Of a stretch of DNA of 50,883 bases, positions 18,991-27,258 are shown in pieces. The first letter of the stretch is position 1. The number at the start of each line of letters is the position of its first letter. The stretch comes from an uncultured Oscillospiraceae bacterium (GTDB lineage: Bacteria > Bacillota > Clostridia > Oscillospirales > Ruminococcaceae). Location: NCBI GenBank assembly GCA_949298535.1, contig CASFXA010000111.1, positions 1-50,883 of the forward strand. The letters run 5' to 3'. The position numbers and the translations under genes are program-made. The notes beneath the pieces are model-generated. The model was not told the origin of the DNA, searched no databases, and saw only the letters and a list, made by a program, of their open reading frames with translations.

Positions 18991-19077
18991 GTCCAATGCA
19001 GGAGAAAAATGCTGCGGAAAGGCGGATGCTGTCCCATAAACGGCGCCGTAAAACTTGAATCAGGCGGAGGACGCAGA

Positions 19078-19106
19078 TTGAAAAATCCCGGGAAAAGTGG
19101 TAAACT
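19078..19106 (+). promoter_or_regulatory. miaB: Promoter of miaB
   Basis: TTGAAA (19078-19083) and TAAACT (19101-19106) are separated by 17 bases, with TGg before the -10. It lies about 70 bases before the start codon and may drive miaB and ricA together. Confidence 0.65.
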
Positions 19107-19177
19107 AAAAACACTAATGTCCAAGCCGTCCCATAGGGAAAAACCGGGGCGGCGGGGATCTGTTCAGGAGGATGACC

Positions 19178-20635
19178 TTGACACAGCAGTATGATTTGTT
19201 CGCTCCCGCCTCACAAAAGCTGGCGAAAGGGGAGGGGAGTTTGTTTGCGGGCGATGCCCGGGAGTATGTTCGGTTGGTCTCCCAGGAACTGGCCAGACGG
19301 TATGAGACGCCGCCCCTGGCCTATGTTCACAGCTACGGCTGTCAGCAAAATGTTTCCGACGGAGAGCGGTACAGCGGGCTTCTGGCGGAGATGGGCTATG
19401 GCTTTACCGACCATCCGGAGGAGGCGGAGCTGATCCTCCTCAACACCTGCGCCGTGCGGGAAAACGCTGAAAAACGGGTGCTGGGCAATATCGGCGCCAT
19501 GAAGCACTATAAGGAACACAGGCCCAACCTGATTATTGCCGTAGTGGGCTGCATGACCCAACAGCAGCACATCGCTGACCGGCTGAAAAAAAGTTACCGC
19601 CATGTGGACCTGGTGCTGGGCACCAACGCTTTTATCCGGCTTCCAGGACTGATTTTCGGGCGGCTGACCAAAAATCAGCGGTATTTTAAGCAGCCGGAGG
19701 ATTCGGAGAACAGCCCCATTATTGAGGGGCTGCCGGTGCGCCGGGATGGGACGCTGAAAGCCTGGGTGCCCATCATGCACGGCTGCGACAATTTTTGCTC
19801 CTACTGCATTGTCCCCTATGTCCGGGGCCGGGAGCGGAGCCGGGAGAGCGCCAGCGTTGTCGCTGAGGTGCGGCAGCTGGTCTCCCAGGGATGCCGGGAC
19901 ATCACCCTGCTGGGACAGAACGTCAATTCCTATGGCAAGGGCCTGGAGGAGGAGATCAATTTTTCCCAGCTGCTGCGCCGCCTCAATGATGAGGTGGAAG
20001 GGGATTTCCGCATCCGCTTCATGACCTCCCATCCCCGGGACTGCACCAGGGAGCTGATCGACGCCATCGCCGATTGTCCCAAGGTGTGCAAGCATCTCCA
20101 TCTGCCGGTGCAGAGCGGCAGTGACCGGGTGCTGAAGGAGATGAACCGCCATTATACCATTGAGCACTATCTGGAGCTGATACAATACGCCAAGGAGCGT
20201 GTCCCCGGCATCTCCCTGACCAGCGACATCATTGTGGGCTTTCCGGGGGAGACCAGAGAGGACTTTGAACAAACCCTGGAGCTGGTCAAGAAGGTGGGCT
20301 ATACCTCCCTGTTTACCTTCATCTACTCCCGCCGTAGCGGCACCAGGGCGGAGAAGCTGCCGGATGTGGTGACGGCGGAGGAAAAATCCAAATGGTTTCA
20401 GGAGCTGTTGGATCTTCAGGGGGTTATCGGTCAGGAGATCATGGACAGCTATGTGGGCCGCCGCCTTCGGGTGCTTCCGGAGGGGCCCGGCCGGGAGGAA
20501 GGTACCCTCACCAGCCGCAGCGACGGCAACCTCATTGTGGAATTCCCCGGAAGCTCCGATTTGGTGGGAAATTTTGTGGAGGTCCGGATTGACGAAGCGA
20601 TGAACTGGGCCCTCAAAGGCCACGTGATGGCATAA
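19178..20635 (+). CDS. miaB: MiaB, tRNA-2-methylthio-N6-isopentenyladenosine synthase
   Basis: MiaB is a radical-SAM enzyme that adds a methylthio group to isopentenyl-A37 of tRNAs reading UNN codons. The 485-residue protein shows the N-terminal methylthiotransferase cluster cysteines C55 (YGCQQNVSD), C91 (NTCAVRENAEKR) and C125 (VGCMTQQ), the radical-SAM CxxxCxxC at C203, C207 and C210 (CDNFCSYC), and a C-terminal TRAM segment (about 415-485). I choose TTG 19178, six bases after AGGAGG; the ATG at 19172 directly abuts that site and is less likely. Its substrate is made by MiaA, encoded at 26290. ricA follows, as ymcA follows ymcB in B. subtilis. Confidence 0.95.
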   Translation: MTQQYDLFAPASQKLAKGEGSLFAGDAREYVRLVSQELARRYETPPLAYVHSYGCQQNVSDGERYSGLLAEMGYGFTDHPEEAELILLNTCAVRENAEKRVLGNIGAMKHYKEHRPNLIIAVVGCMTQQQHIADRLKKSYRHVDLVLGTNAFIRLPGLIFGRLTKNQRYFKQPEDSENSPIIEGLPVRRDGTLKAWVPIMHGCDNFCSYCIVPYVRGRERSRESASVVAEVRQLVSQGCRDITLLGQNVNSYGKGLEEEINFSQLLRRLNDEVEGDFRIRFMTSHPRDCTRELIDAIADCPKVCKHLHLPVQSGSDRVLKEMNRHYTIEHYLELIQYAKERVPGISLTSDIIVGFPGETREDFEQTLELVKKVGYTSLFTFIYSRRSGTRAEKLPDVVTAEEKSKWFQELLDLQGVIGQEIMDSYVGRRLRVLPEGPGREEGTLTSRSDGNLIVEFPGSSDLVGNFVEVRIDEAMNWALKGHVMA

Positions 20636-20708
20636 TGGAATAAAGGAGAATTTCGGCTGATAAACGCCGTGATTTTAGAACTATGATTTTATTTTTGGAG
20701 GAAAAAAC

Positions 20709-21116
20709 ATGGATATCATCAAAATGACCCGGGATCTGGCAGCTGAAATGCAGAAGAGCGACGAATACCTGGCCCACACTGTGGCCCGCAACGCCGCCGA
20801 CAATGACGAAGAGCTGCAAAAGCTCATCGGGGATTTTAACCTGAAAAAGATCACCCTCAGTCAGGAGATTCAGAAGTCCGATAAGAACGAGGAGCGGATC
20901 AATCAGCTGAATACCGAGGTTCGCAGCCTGTATAACACCATTATGGCCAATCCCAGTATGCTGGCCTACAACACCACCAAGGTGGAGCTGGATCGGATCG
21001 TCAGCTTTATGCAGCAGATTTTGGTCAGCGCCGCCAACGGCGAGGATCCCTACACCGTGGAGGAGGAGACAGAGGGCTGCACCGGCAGCTGTTCCTCCTG
21101 CTCCGGCTGCCACTAA
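20709..21116 (+). CDS. ricA: RicA/YmcA-like protein of the YlbF family, with Cys-rich tail
   Basis: The 135-residue protein is mostly alpha-helical and matches the YlbF/YmcA family (residues 1-110). In B. subtilis RicA (YmcA), RicF (YlbF) and RicT (YaaT) form a complex carrying iron-sulfur clusters that assists RNase Y processing and affects biofilm, competence and sporulation. The tail contains four cysteines, C124, C128, C131 and C134 (GCTGSCSSCSGCH), fit to hold a cluster. The gene sits between miaB and mutS as in B. subtilis, which favours RicA over RicF. It starts at ATG 20709 behind TTTGGAGG and probably shares the miaB transcript. No ricF or ricT is in this window. The symbol is an inference from synteny. 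Confidence 0.75.
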   Translation: MDIIKMTRDLAAEMQKSDEYLAHTVARNAADNDEELQKLIGDFNLKKITLSQEIQKSDKNEERINQLNTEVRSLYNTIMANPSMLAYNTTKVELDRIVSFMQQILVSAANGEDPYTVEEETEGCTGSCSSCSGCH

Positions 21117-21223
21117 GGGCAAAAAGGCGGGAGAAGCACCCAATCAGCGGAAGGCGGAGGAAAAAGCGTTGCCATCCCCACCGCCTTGATGATGATCGGG
21201 CCGTTCGGCAGAGGAATAACGGG

Positions 21224-21281
21224 GCTGTCCTCTCATGGGGACAGCAGCCAAAGGAGGGATTTCCCGGGAAATCCCTTTTTT
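21224..21281 (+). terminator. Hairpin plus perfect palindromic terminator between ricA and mutS
   Basis: A first hairpin pairs GCTGTCC (21224-21230) with GGACAGC (21239-21245). Ten bases later GGGATTTCCCGGGAAATCCC (21256-21275), a perfect 20-base palindrome, is followed by six T. The second is a good terminator for miaB-ricA, yet no promoter is visible in the 56 bases before mutS, so it may act as an attenuator in a readthrough leader. Confidence 0.7.
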
Positions 21282-21337
21282 GGCAGGGGCCAAAGGACAG
21301 CTTTTGGTCGTTCCGGAACAGGAGGAAGGAAAAAGGG

Positions 21338-23983
21338 ATGAAACTGAGCAGCGAACTCATGGATCAGGTGGATCTGGAGCAACTTTCTCCCATGATGCGC
21401 CAGTATGTAGAGATGAAACGGGCCCATCAGGATCAGCTGTTGTTCTATCGGCTGGGGGACTTCTATGAGATGTTCTTCGACGATGCGGTGCTGGTTTCCA
21501 GGGAGCTGGAGCTGACCCTCACCGGACGGGACTGCGGCCTGCCTCAGCGGGCTCCCATGTGCGGGGTGCCGCACCACAGTGTGGATACTTATATTGCCCG
21601 GCTGATTAGAAAAGGTTACAAGGTGGCCATTTGCGAGCAGCTGGAAAATCCCGCTTTGGCCAAGGGGATGGTCAAGCGGGACATCATCCGGGTGGTAACG
21701 CCTGGTACTCTCATCGAATCGGATATTCTGGATGAGGGGAGCAATAATTTTATCTGCTCCATTTTCTGCGGGCAATCCGGCTGCGGTTTGTCCTTCTGCG
21801 ACATTTCCACCGGAGAGATGAATGTCACCCAGCTGGAGGGGATGGATCAGGGGCAGCTGGTCAATGAATTGGGAAAGTTCCGCCCCAATGAGATCATTTA
21901 CAACAGCGCCTTTCCGGATCAGCGGGAAGCGGTCAGTTTTATTCGGGAGAAGCTGTGCTGCACAGCGGATCAGTGGGATGAGGAGTATTTTGAAACCACT
22001 GCCGCTCAGCTGGCGGTATTGCAACAGTTTGGCGTCCGGTCCCTGTTGGAATTGGGGCTGGAAGAGATGCCCCTGGCGGTGGCCTCCCTGGGCGGACTGA
22101 TTGCCTATCTGAGGGAGACCCAGCGCACCGGCATGGAACGGATCCAAACGGTGAAGCTGTACAATGAAGCCCAGTATATGCGTCTGGACCTGACCGCCCG
22201 AAGAAACCTGGAGCTGACCGAGACTATGCGGAGCCGGGAGAAGCGAGGTTCCCTTCTGGGAGTGCTGGACAAAACCCGCACCTCCATGGGCAAGCGCCTG
22301 ATGAAGGCTACCATTGAACAGCCTCTCATCTCCGCTGCCGCTATCAACCGCCGTCTCAACGGGGTGGAGGAATTGACAGAGGACGGGGTCCTCACCGACG
22401 GCATTGTGGCCCAATTAACGGGAATTTATGATATGGAACGGCTGATGACCAAGATCATTTATGGCAGCGCCTCTCCCCGGGACCTTGCCTCCCTGGGCTG
22501 CACCCTGCAAAGGATCCCTCCCCTTCGTCAGCTGCTGGAAGAATCGAAGTGCGGGGAGCTGCAGGATATTTATTCCAGATTGGATCCCCTGACCGATGTG
22601 GCTCAACTGATCGCCGAAGCCATCGACGACGATCCCCCCATCGCCCTGAAGGATGGCGGTGTGGTCCGAAAAGGCTACCATCAGCAGCTGGATGAAGTGC
22701 GGTATCTGGCAGACCACACCAAGGAAGTGATCGCCTCCATTGAGGCCAAGGAGCGGGAAAGAACCGGTATCAAGAGCCTGAAGGTGGGATACAACAAGGT
22801 CTTCGGCTATTATATCGAAGTCACCCGCACCAATTTGGACCAGGTGCCGGCGGAATATATCCGTAAACAGACCCTGGCCAACTGCGAGCGTTACATCACC
22901 CAGGAGCTGAAGGACCTGGAGGCACGGGTGCTGGGGGCCCAGCAACAGATCCTGGAGCTGGAAAGCCGGATCTTTGAGGAGGTCCGAAGCGCCGTCAGCG
23001 CTCAGCTTTCCCGGATTCAGTCCACAGCGGCGGCAGTTGCCCGTCTGGATGTGCTGGCCAGCTTCGCGGTTGTGTCGGTGCGGGGGGACTATGTCCGGCC
23101 TGTGGTGGATGTTTCCGATGAAATTGTCATTGAGGATGGCCGCCATCCGGTGGTGGAGGAGCTGCTGGGAGGGACCCCCTTCGTCCCCAACGATGTGAAT
23201 CTGAACAACCGGGAGAACCAGATCGCCATTATCACCGGTCCCAATATGGCCGGTAAATCCACCTATATGCGTCAGGTGGCCCTCATCACCCTCATGGCCC
23301 AGATCGGCTGCTTTGTGCCGGCCCGTTCCGCCCATATCGGGGTGGTGGACGCCATTTTCACCAGGGTGGGGGCTTCCGACGATCTTTCCACCGGACAGTC
23401 CACCTTTATGGTGGAGATGAACGAAGTGGCTCAGATCCTTAAATGCGCCACCAGCAAAAGCCTGCTGATTCTGGATGAGATTGGCAGGGGCACCTCCACC
23501 TTTGACGGGATGAGCATCGCCCGGGCAGTGATCGAATACATCGCTGACAAAAAGAAGCTGGGGTCCAAGACCCTTTTCGCTACCCATTATCATGAGCTGA
23601 CGGTGCTGGAAAGCGTCATCCCCTGTGTGCGAAACTACAACATCGCTGTGAAAAAACGGGGAGAGGAAATTATCTTCCTGCGGCGCATCCTGCCCGGCGG
23701 GGTGGACGACAGCTACGGCATCGAAGTTTCCAAGCTGGCGGGGATTCCCCAGTGGGTCATCAACCGGGCTTTTCAGGTGCTGGAGGGGTTGGAAAATGGC
23801 ACCGGGGTGGAGGCGGCAAAGATCCGCACCAGGGGCAAGGCCCGCACAGAGGAACAGCAGCAGCTGGCCTTTGTGGACGAAAACGCGGAGCTGCTCAAGC
23901 GCCGGCTTCGGGAAGCGGATGTGGACGCCATGAGCCCCCGGGACGCGCTGAATCTTCTGTATGAGCTGAAAAAGTTGGTTTGA
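21338..23983 (+). CDS. mutS: MutS, DNA mismatch recognition ATPase
   Basis: MutS binds mispaired and unpaired bases and, with ATP, recruits MutL. The 881-residue protein has the mismatch-reading GDFYE at 40-44 (Phe42 and Glu44 are the residues that contact the mismatch), connector and lever domains, Walker A GPNMAGKST at 634-642, Walker B LLILDEIGRGTSTFDG, and ATHYHEL. This is MutS1, not the MutS2 recombination suppressor: no Smr domain is present. The ATG at 21338 follows GGAGGAAGGA. It is transcribed with mutL, 63 bases downstream, and lies after a hairpin-terminator leader. Length is normal. Confidence 0.97.
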   Translation: MKLSSELMDQVDLEQLSPMMRQYVEMKRAHQDQLLFYRLGDFYEMFFDDAVLVSRELELTLTGRDCGLPQRAPMCGVPHHSVDTYIARLIRKGYKVAICEQLENPALAKGMVKRDIIRVVTPGTLIESDILDEGSNNFICSIFCGQSGCGLSFCDISTGEMNVTQLEGMDQGQLVNELGKFRPNEIIYNSAFPDQREAVSFIREKLCCTADQWDEEYFETTAAQLAVLQQFGVRSLLELGLEEMPLAVASLGGLIAYLRETQRTGMERIQTVKLYNEAQYMRLDLTARRNLELTETMRSREKRGSLLGVLDKTRTSMGKRLMKATIEQPLISAAAINRRLNGVEELTEDGVLTDGIVAQLTGIYDMERLMTKIIYGSASPRDLASLGCTLQRIPPLRQLLEESKCGELQDIYSRLDPLTDVAQLIAEAIDDDPPIALKDGGVVRKGYHQQLDEVRYLADHTKEVIASIEAKERERTGIKSLKVGYNKVFGYYIEVTRTNLDQVPAEYIRKQTLANCERYITQELKDLEARVLGAQQQILELESRIFEEVRSAVSAQLSRIQSTAAAVARLDVLASFAVVSVRGDYVRPVVDVSDEIVIEDGRHPVVEELLGGTPFVPNDVNLNNRENQIAIITGPNMAGKSTYMRQVALITLMAQIGCFVPARSAHIGVVDAIFTRVGASDDLSTGQSTFMVEMNEVAQILKCATSKSLLILDEIGRGTSTFDGMSIARAVIEYIADKKKLGSKTLFATHYHELTVLESVIPCVRNYNIAVKKRGEEIIFLRRILPGGVDDSYGIEVSKLAGIPQWVINRAFQVLEGLENGTGVEAAKIRTRGKARTEEQQQLAFVDENAELLKRRLREADVDAMSPRDALNLLYELKKLV

Positions 23984-24046
23984 CCGCCGGAGACAAACAG
24001 ATATTTCTTTCCATAGATTAAATGTGACAGGAAAGGAGGGACAGCC

Positions 24047-26233
24047 ATGGGCAGAATCAATGTTCTGGACCGCAGGACAGCGGAACTGATCGCCGCGGGA
24101 GAGGTGATCGAGCGCCCCAGCTCGGTGGTCAAGGAGCTGGTGGAAAACGCCATCGACTCTGGGGCCACATCGGTGACAGTGGAGATCAAAAATGGCGGAA
24201 TTCGGCTGATCCGGGTGACGGATAACGGCTGCGGAATTCTTTCAGAGGATGTGCCCAAGGCGTTTCTTCGCCATGCCACCAGCAAAGTGCGCACCGAGGA
24301 GGATCTCTATCAGATCGGAACTCTGGGCTTCCGGGGGGAGGCTCTGGCTTCCATCTGCGCCGTTTCCCGGGTGGAACTGCTGACCCGGACAGAGGGGGCG
24401 GCGCTGGGCTGCCGGTATCGCATTGAAGGCGGCGAGGAACTGGAACTGGAGGAAGCCGGCTGCCCTCAGGGCACCACCATTCAGGTGCGGGATCTTTTCT
24501 ATAATGTGCCCGCCCGGATGAAGTTTCTCAAAAAAGACGTCACCGAAGGCAACGCCATCGCTACGCTGTTGGACCGGTTGTCCCTCTCCCATCCGGAGAT
24601 CTCCTTCCGCCTGATCCGGGAGGGAACCAGAAAGCTCCAGACCCCTGGGGACGGCAAGCTGTTTTCCGCCATCCATGGGGTTTATGGCGGCGATTTCAGC
24701 GGCGGGCTGATTCCGGTGGACGGTCACAGCGGCAGTATCCGGGTGACAGGCTATATTACCCGTCCGGAAAAAGCCAGAGCCAGCCGTTCCATGGAGCATT
24801 TTTTCATCAATCAGCGGTATATCCGCAGCGGAACCATGCTGGCTGCCCTGGAGGAAGCCTATAAAAACAGCATCATGACCGGAAAGTTTCCCGGCTGCGT
24901 GCTGAATGTGGCGCTGCCCTTTGGAATGGTGGACGTCAATGTCCATCCCGCCAAGCTGGAGGTAAAGTTCTCCGATGAGCGGGTGCTTTTTGATGCGGTT
25001 TATGCCGCCTGCAAGGGTGCTTTGCAGCGGATGGACCAAGCGGTTTTTGCCGCGGACACCAGTAAAAAAATCCAGAAGCTCACCTATTTTGACCTGACCA
25101 ACAAGCCGCTGTCTGGAGAACAGCAGCGGATGACCGCCCGGGAATACCGGGAAACAGTGGCGGCGGAACAAAGCGGCCACCGTCAGCCGGAGCAAAACAA
25201 ATCCGCTGCTGCCCGCCCTGCTGGAGGAACCGTCAAAAAAGGTGCGCTGCTGCTGGGGGATAACTCTGTGGAACAGCTGTACCGGCGGCAGCTGGAGCGG
25301 AGAAACAGCCAGCCGGAGGAACCGGCGGCGGATCTGCCGCCCAAAACCAGCGCCTACACCGGAGCGGCAAGGAAAGAGCCTTCTTCTGTGGAAACATCTG
25401 CCACAGGGGGACAGGGGGACCCAAGCCCTGTACCCCCAATAAAGGGGCCGGCGTGGGCAGCAGCAACGCCGAAGGCCCAAATCACGGAAGATTTGGAAAA
25501 TTGTGGGGAACATTTGACAAAGGAATCAGCCCCACAGCAGCCGGTAAATCCGCAGGGACGAATTTGTGAAGCGGAACGCCGGAACCCTGGCGGTCTTTCT
25601 GCGGAGGGAGAAGCGGTTTCTTTGGCCGGAGCCGGACCGTCTCTTACCCAGGAGGAACCGGAGATTCGTCTGGTGGGGGAGGCTTTCCGCACCTATATCA
25701 TTGGGGAGCAGGGGGATCGGCTGCTGCTGGTGGACAAGCACGCCGCCCATGAGCGGATCCTCTTTGAAAAACTGAAAACCGCCCATCAAAAGGGCGGGGT
25801 GGACCGCCAGCTGCTGTTGGCCCCTGTTCGGGTCCGTCTGACCCGGGAAGGGGCAGGAATCTTGCTGGAACAAGCCTCGCTGGTGGAGCGGGCGGGATTT
25901 ATTATTGATGATTTTGGGGATGGCTCCGTGCTGGTCCGGGAGATTCCCTCCATTTTGGAATTGGAGCAGGTAGAGCCGGTGGTCCAGGAGATGGCGGAGA
26001 TGTTGTCAAATCATGATACCCGTCTGGAGCTGGACATCTTTGACGAGCTGTTCCATTCCATCGCCTGTAAAGCTGCTATAAAGGGAGGATACTTTACAGG
26101 AGAGGAAGAGCAGCAACATCTTCTGAAACTTTTGCAGAACAACAAAAATATCCGCAACTGCCCCCATGGCCGTCCGGTGATGATTGCCCTGACCCGTCGG
26201 GAGCTGGAAAAAATGTTCGGGCGAATCCAATAG
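24047..26233 (+). CDS. mutL: MutL, mismatch repair endonuclease/ATPase
   Basis: MutL couples mismatch detection by MutS to strand nicking. The 728-residue protein has the GHKL ATPase motifs ELVENAIDSGA (30-40), DNGCGI and GFRGEAL, a transducer domain to about 330, and a C-terminal dimerisation/endonuclease domain. The endonuclease metal motif is intact: D563, H565, E569 in DKHAAHER (family DQHAxxER), with ACKAAIKGG and CPHGRP further on, so it should nick DNA itself, as expected in bacteria without MutH. The linker (about 360-545) is long and rich in Ala, Pro and Gln, which accounts for the length above the usual 600-660. The ATG at 24047 follows AAGGAGG by 6 bases. miaA follows after 56 bases. 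Confidence 0.96.
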   Translation: MGRINVLDRRTAELIAAGEVIERPSSVVKELVENAIDSGATSVTVEIKNGGIRLIRVTDNGCGILSEDVPKAFLRHATSKVRTEEDLYQIGTLGFRGEALASICAVSRVELLTRTEGAALGCRYRIEGGEELELEEAGCPQGTTIQVRDLFYNVPARMKFLKKDVTEGNAIATLLDRLSLSHPEISFRLIREGTRKLQTPGDGKLFSAIHGVYGGDFSGGLIPVDGHSGSIRVTGYITRPEKARASRSMEHFFINQRYIRSGTMLAALEEAYKNSIMTGKFPGCVLNVALPFGMVDVNVHPAKLEVKFSDERVLFDAVYAACKGALQRMDQAVFAADTSKKIQKLTYFDLTNKPLSGEQQRMTAREYRETVAAEQSGHRQPEQNKSAAARPAGGTVKKGALLLGDNSVEQLYRRQLERRNSQPEEPAADLPPKTSAYTGAARKEPSSVETSATGGQGDPSPVPPIKGPAWAAATPKAQITEDLENCGEHLTKESAPQQPVNPQGRICEAERRNPGGLSAEGEAVSLAGAGPSLTQEEPEIRLVGEAFRTYIIGEQGDRLLLVDKHAAHERILFEKLKTAHQKGGVDRQLLLAPVRVRLTREGAGILLEQASLVERAGFIIDDFGDGSVLVREIPSILELEQVEPVVQEMAEMLSNHDTRLELDIFDELFHSIACKAAIKGGYFTGEEEQQHLLKLLQNNKNIRNCPHGRPVMIALTRRELEKMFGRIQ

Positions 26234-26289
26234 TTTTGCCAGGAGCGTCAGGAAAGAGATCCATGGAGCTTATGAAAGGAGGGATGGCG

Positions 26290-27258
26290 ATGGCGGAAGA
26301 AAGAAGGCAGCCGCTGCTGGTTATTCTGGGGCCCACGGCGTCAGGAAAAACCCGGCTGGGGGTCGCTATGGCCAAAGCCCTCCAGGGGGAGGTCATCTCC
26401 GCCGATTCCATGCAGATGTACAAGCGAATGAACATCGCCACCGCCAAACCCACAGTGGAGGAGATGGATGGCATCCCCCATCATTTGATGGACTTTCTGG
26501 AGCCGGATCAAAATTTTTCAGTAGCAGAGTATGCGGCTCTGGCGCGGTCTTGTATTTCCCAGGTAGCGGCCCGGGGCCATCTGCCTATTCTGGTGGGGGG
26601 CACGGGGCTGTATATCAATACTGTGGTGGACAACATCACTTTTTCCCAGGCGCCTTCTGACGAGGCGTATCGGGAGCAGCTGCGCTGCTTGGCCCGGAAA
26701 GAAGGGGTGCTGGCAGTTTACAGCCAGCTGCAGCAGGTGGACCCGGAGAGCGCGGCGGCCATTCATCCCAATAATTTGGGGCGGGTGATCCGGGCGCTGG
26801 AGGTATTTCACACCACCGGCATCACCATGACGGAGCAGCGCAGACGTTCCCGGCTCATTCCCTCGCCTTATCAGCTGTCCATGATCGGTTTGTGCTGCCG
26901 GGACCGGCAGAAGCTCTATGACCGTATTGACCGCCGGGTGGACGAGATGGTCCGCCAGGGGCTTTTGGAAGAAGCTGAGGAGATGTTGGAGAGGGGACTG
27001 TCGGTGACGGCGGCACAGGCCATTGGTTATAAGGAACTGAAGGGCTATTTTGCCGGAGAGGAGTCCCTGGATACAGCTTTGGAGCGGATCCGTCAGGAGA
27101 GCCGCCGGTATGCCAAACGACAGCTCACTTGGTTCCGCCGGGATCAGCGGATTCATTGGCTGGAGACGGATTTGCTGGGGGATTTTGAGCATCTTTTGGA
27201 ACGGGCGTTGTCGCTGGCGGCGGAGGATGGCATAACGGGAGGAAGACACGAGGAATGA
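26290..27258 (+). CDS. miaA: MiaA, tRNA dimethylallyltransferase
   Basis: MiaA transfers the dimethylallyl group from DMAPP to A37 of tRNAs reading UNN codons; MiaB (19178) then thiomethylates it. The 322-residue protein opens with P-loop GPTASGKT at 14-21, followed by ISADSMQMYKRMNIATAKP (substrate loop) and VGGTGLYI, with conserved RRAL-like block RVIRALEVF near 165. Two ATGs (26284, 26290) follow AGGAGG; the second has the better 7-base spacing. It continues the mutS-mutL operon and overlaps the next gene by four bases (ATGA), so the adaptor-division cluster downstream may share this transcript. Both steps of ms2i6A37 synthesis are thus encoded within 8 kb. Confidence 0.95.
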   Translation: MAEERRQPLLVILGPTASGKTRLGVAMAKALQGEVISADSMQMYKRMNIATAKPTVEEMDGIPHHLMDFLEPDQNFSVAEYAALARSCISQVAARGHLPILVGGTGLYINTVVDNITFSQAPSDEAYREQLRCLARKEGVLAVYSQLQQVDPESAAAIHPNNLGRVIRALEVFHTTGITMTEQRRRSRLIPSPYQLSMIGLCCRDRQKLYDRIDRRVDEMVRQGLLEEAEEMLERGLSVTAAQAIGYKELKGYFAGEESLDTALERIRQESRRYAKRQLTWFRRDQRIHWLETDLLGDFEHLLERALSLAAEDGITGGRHEE

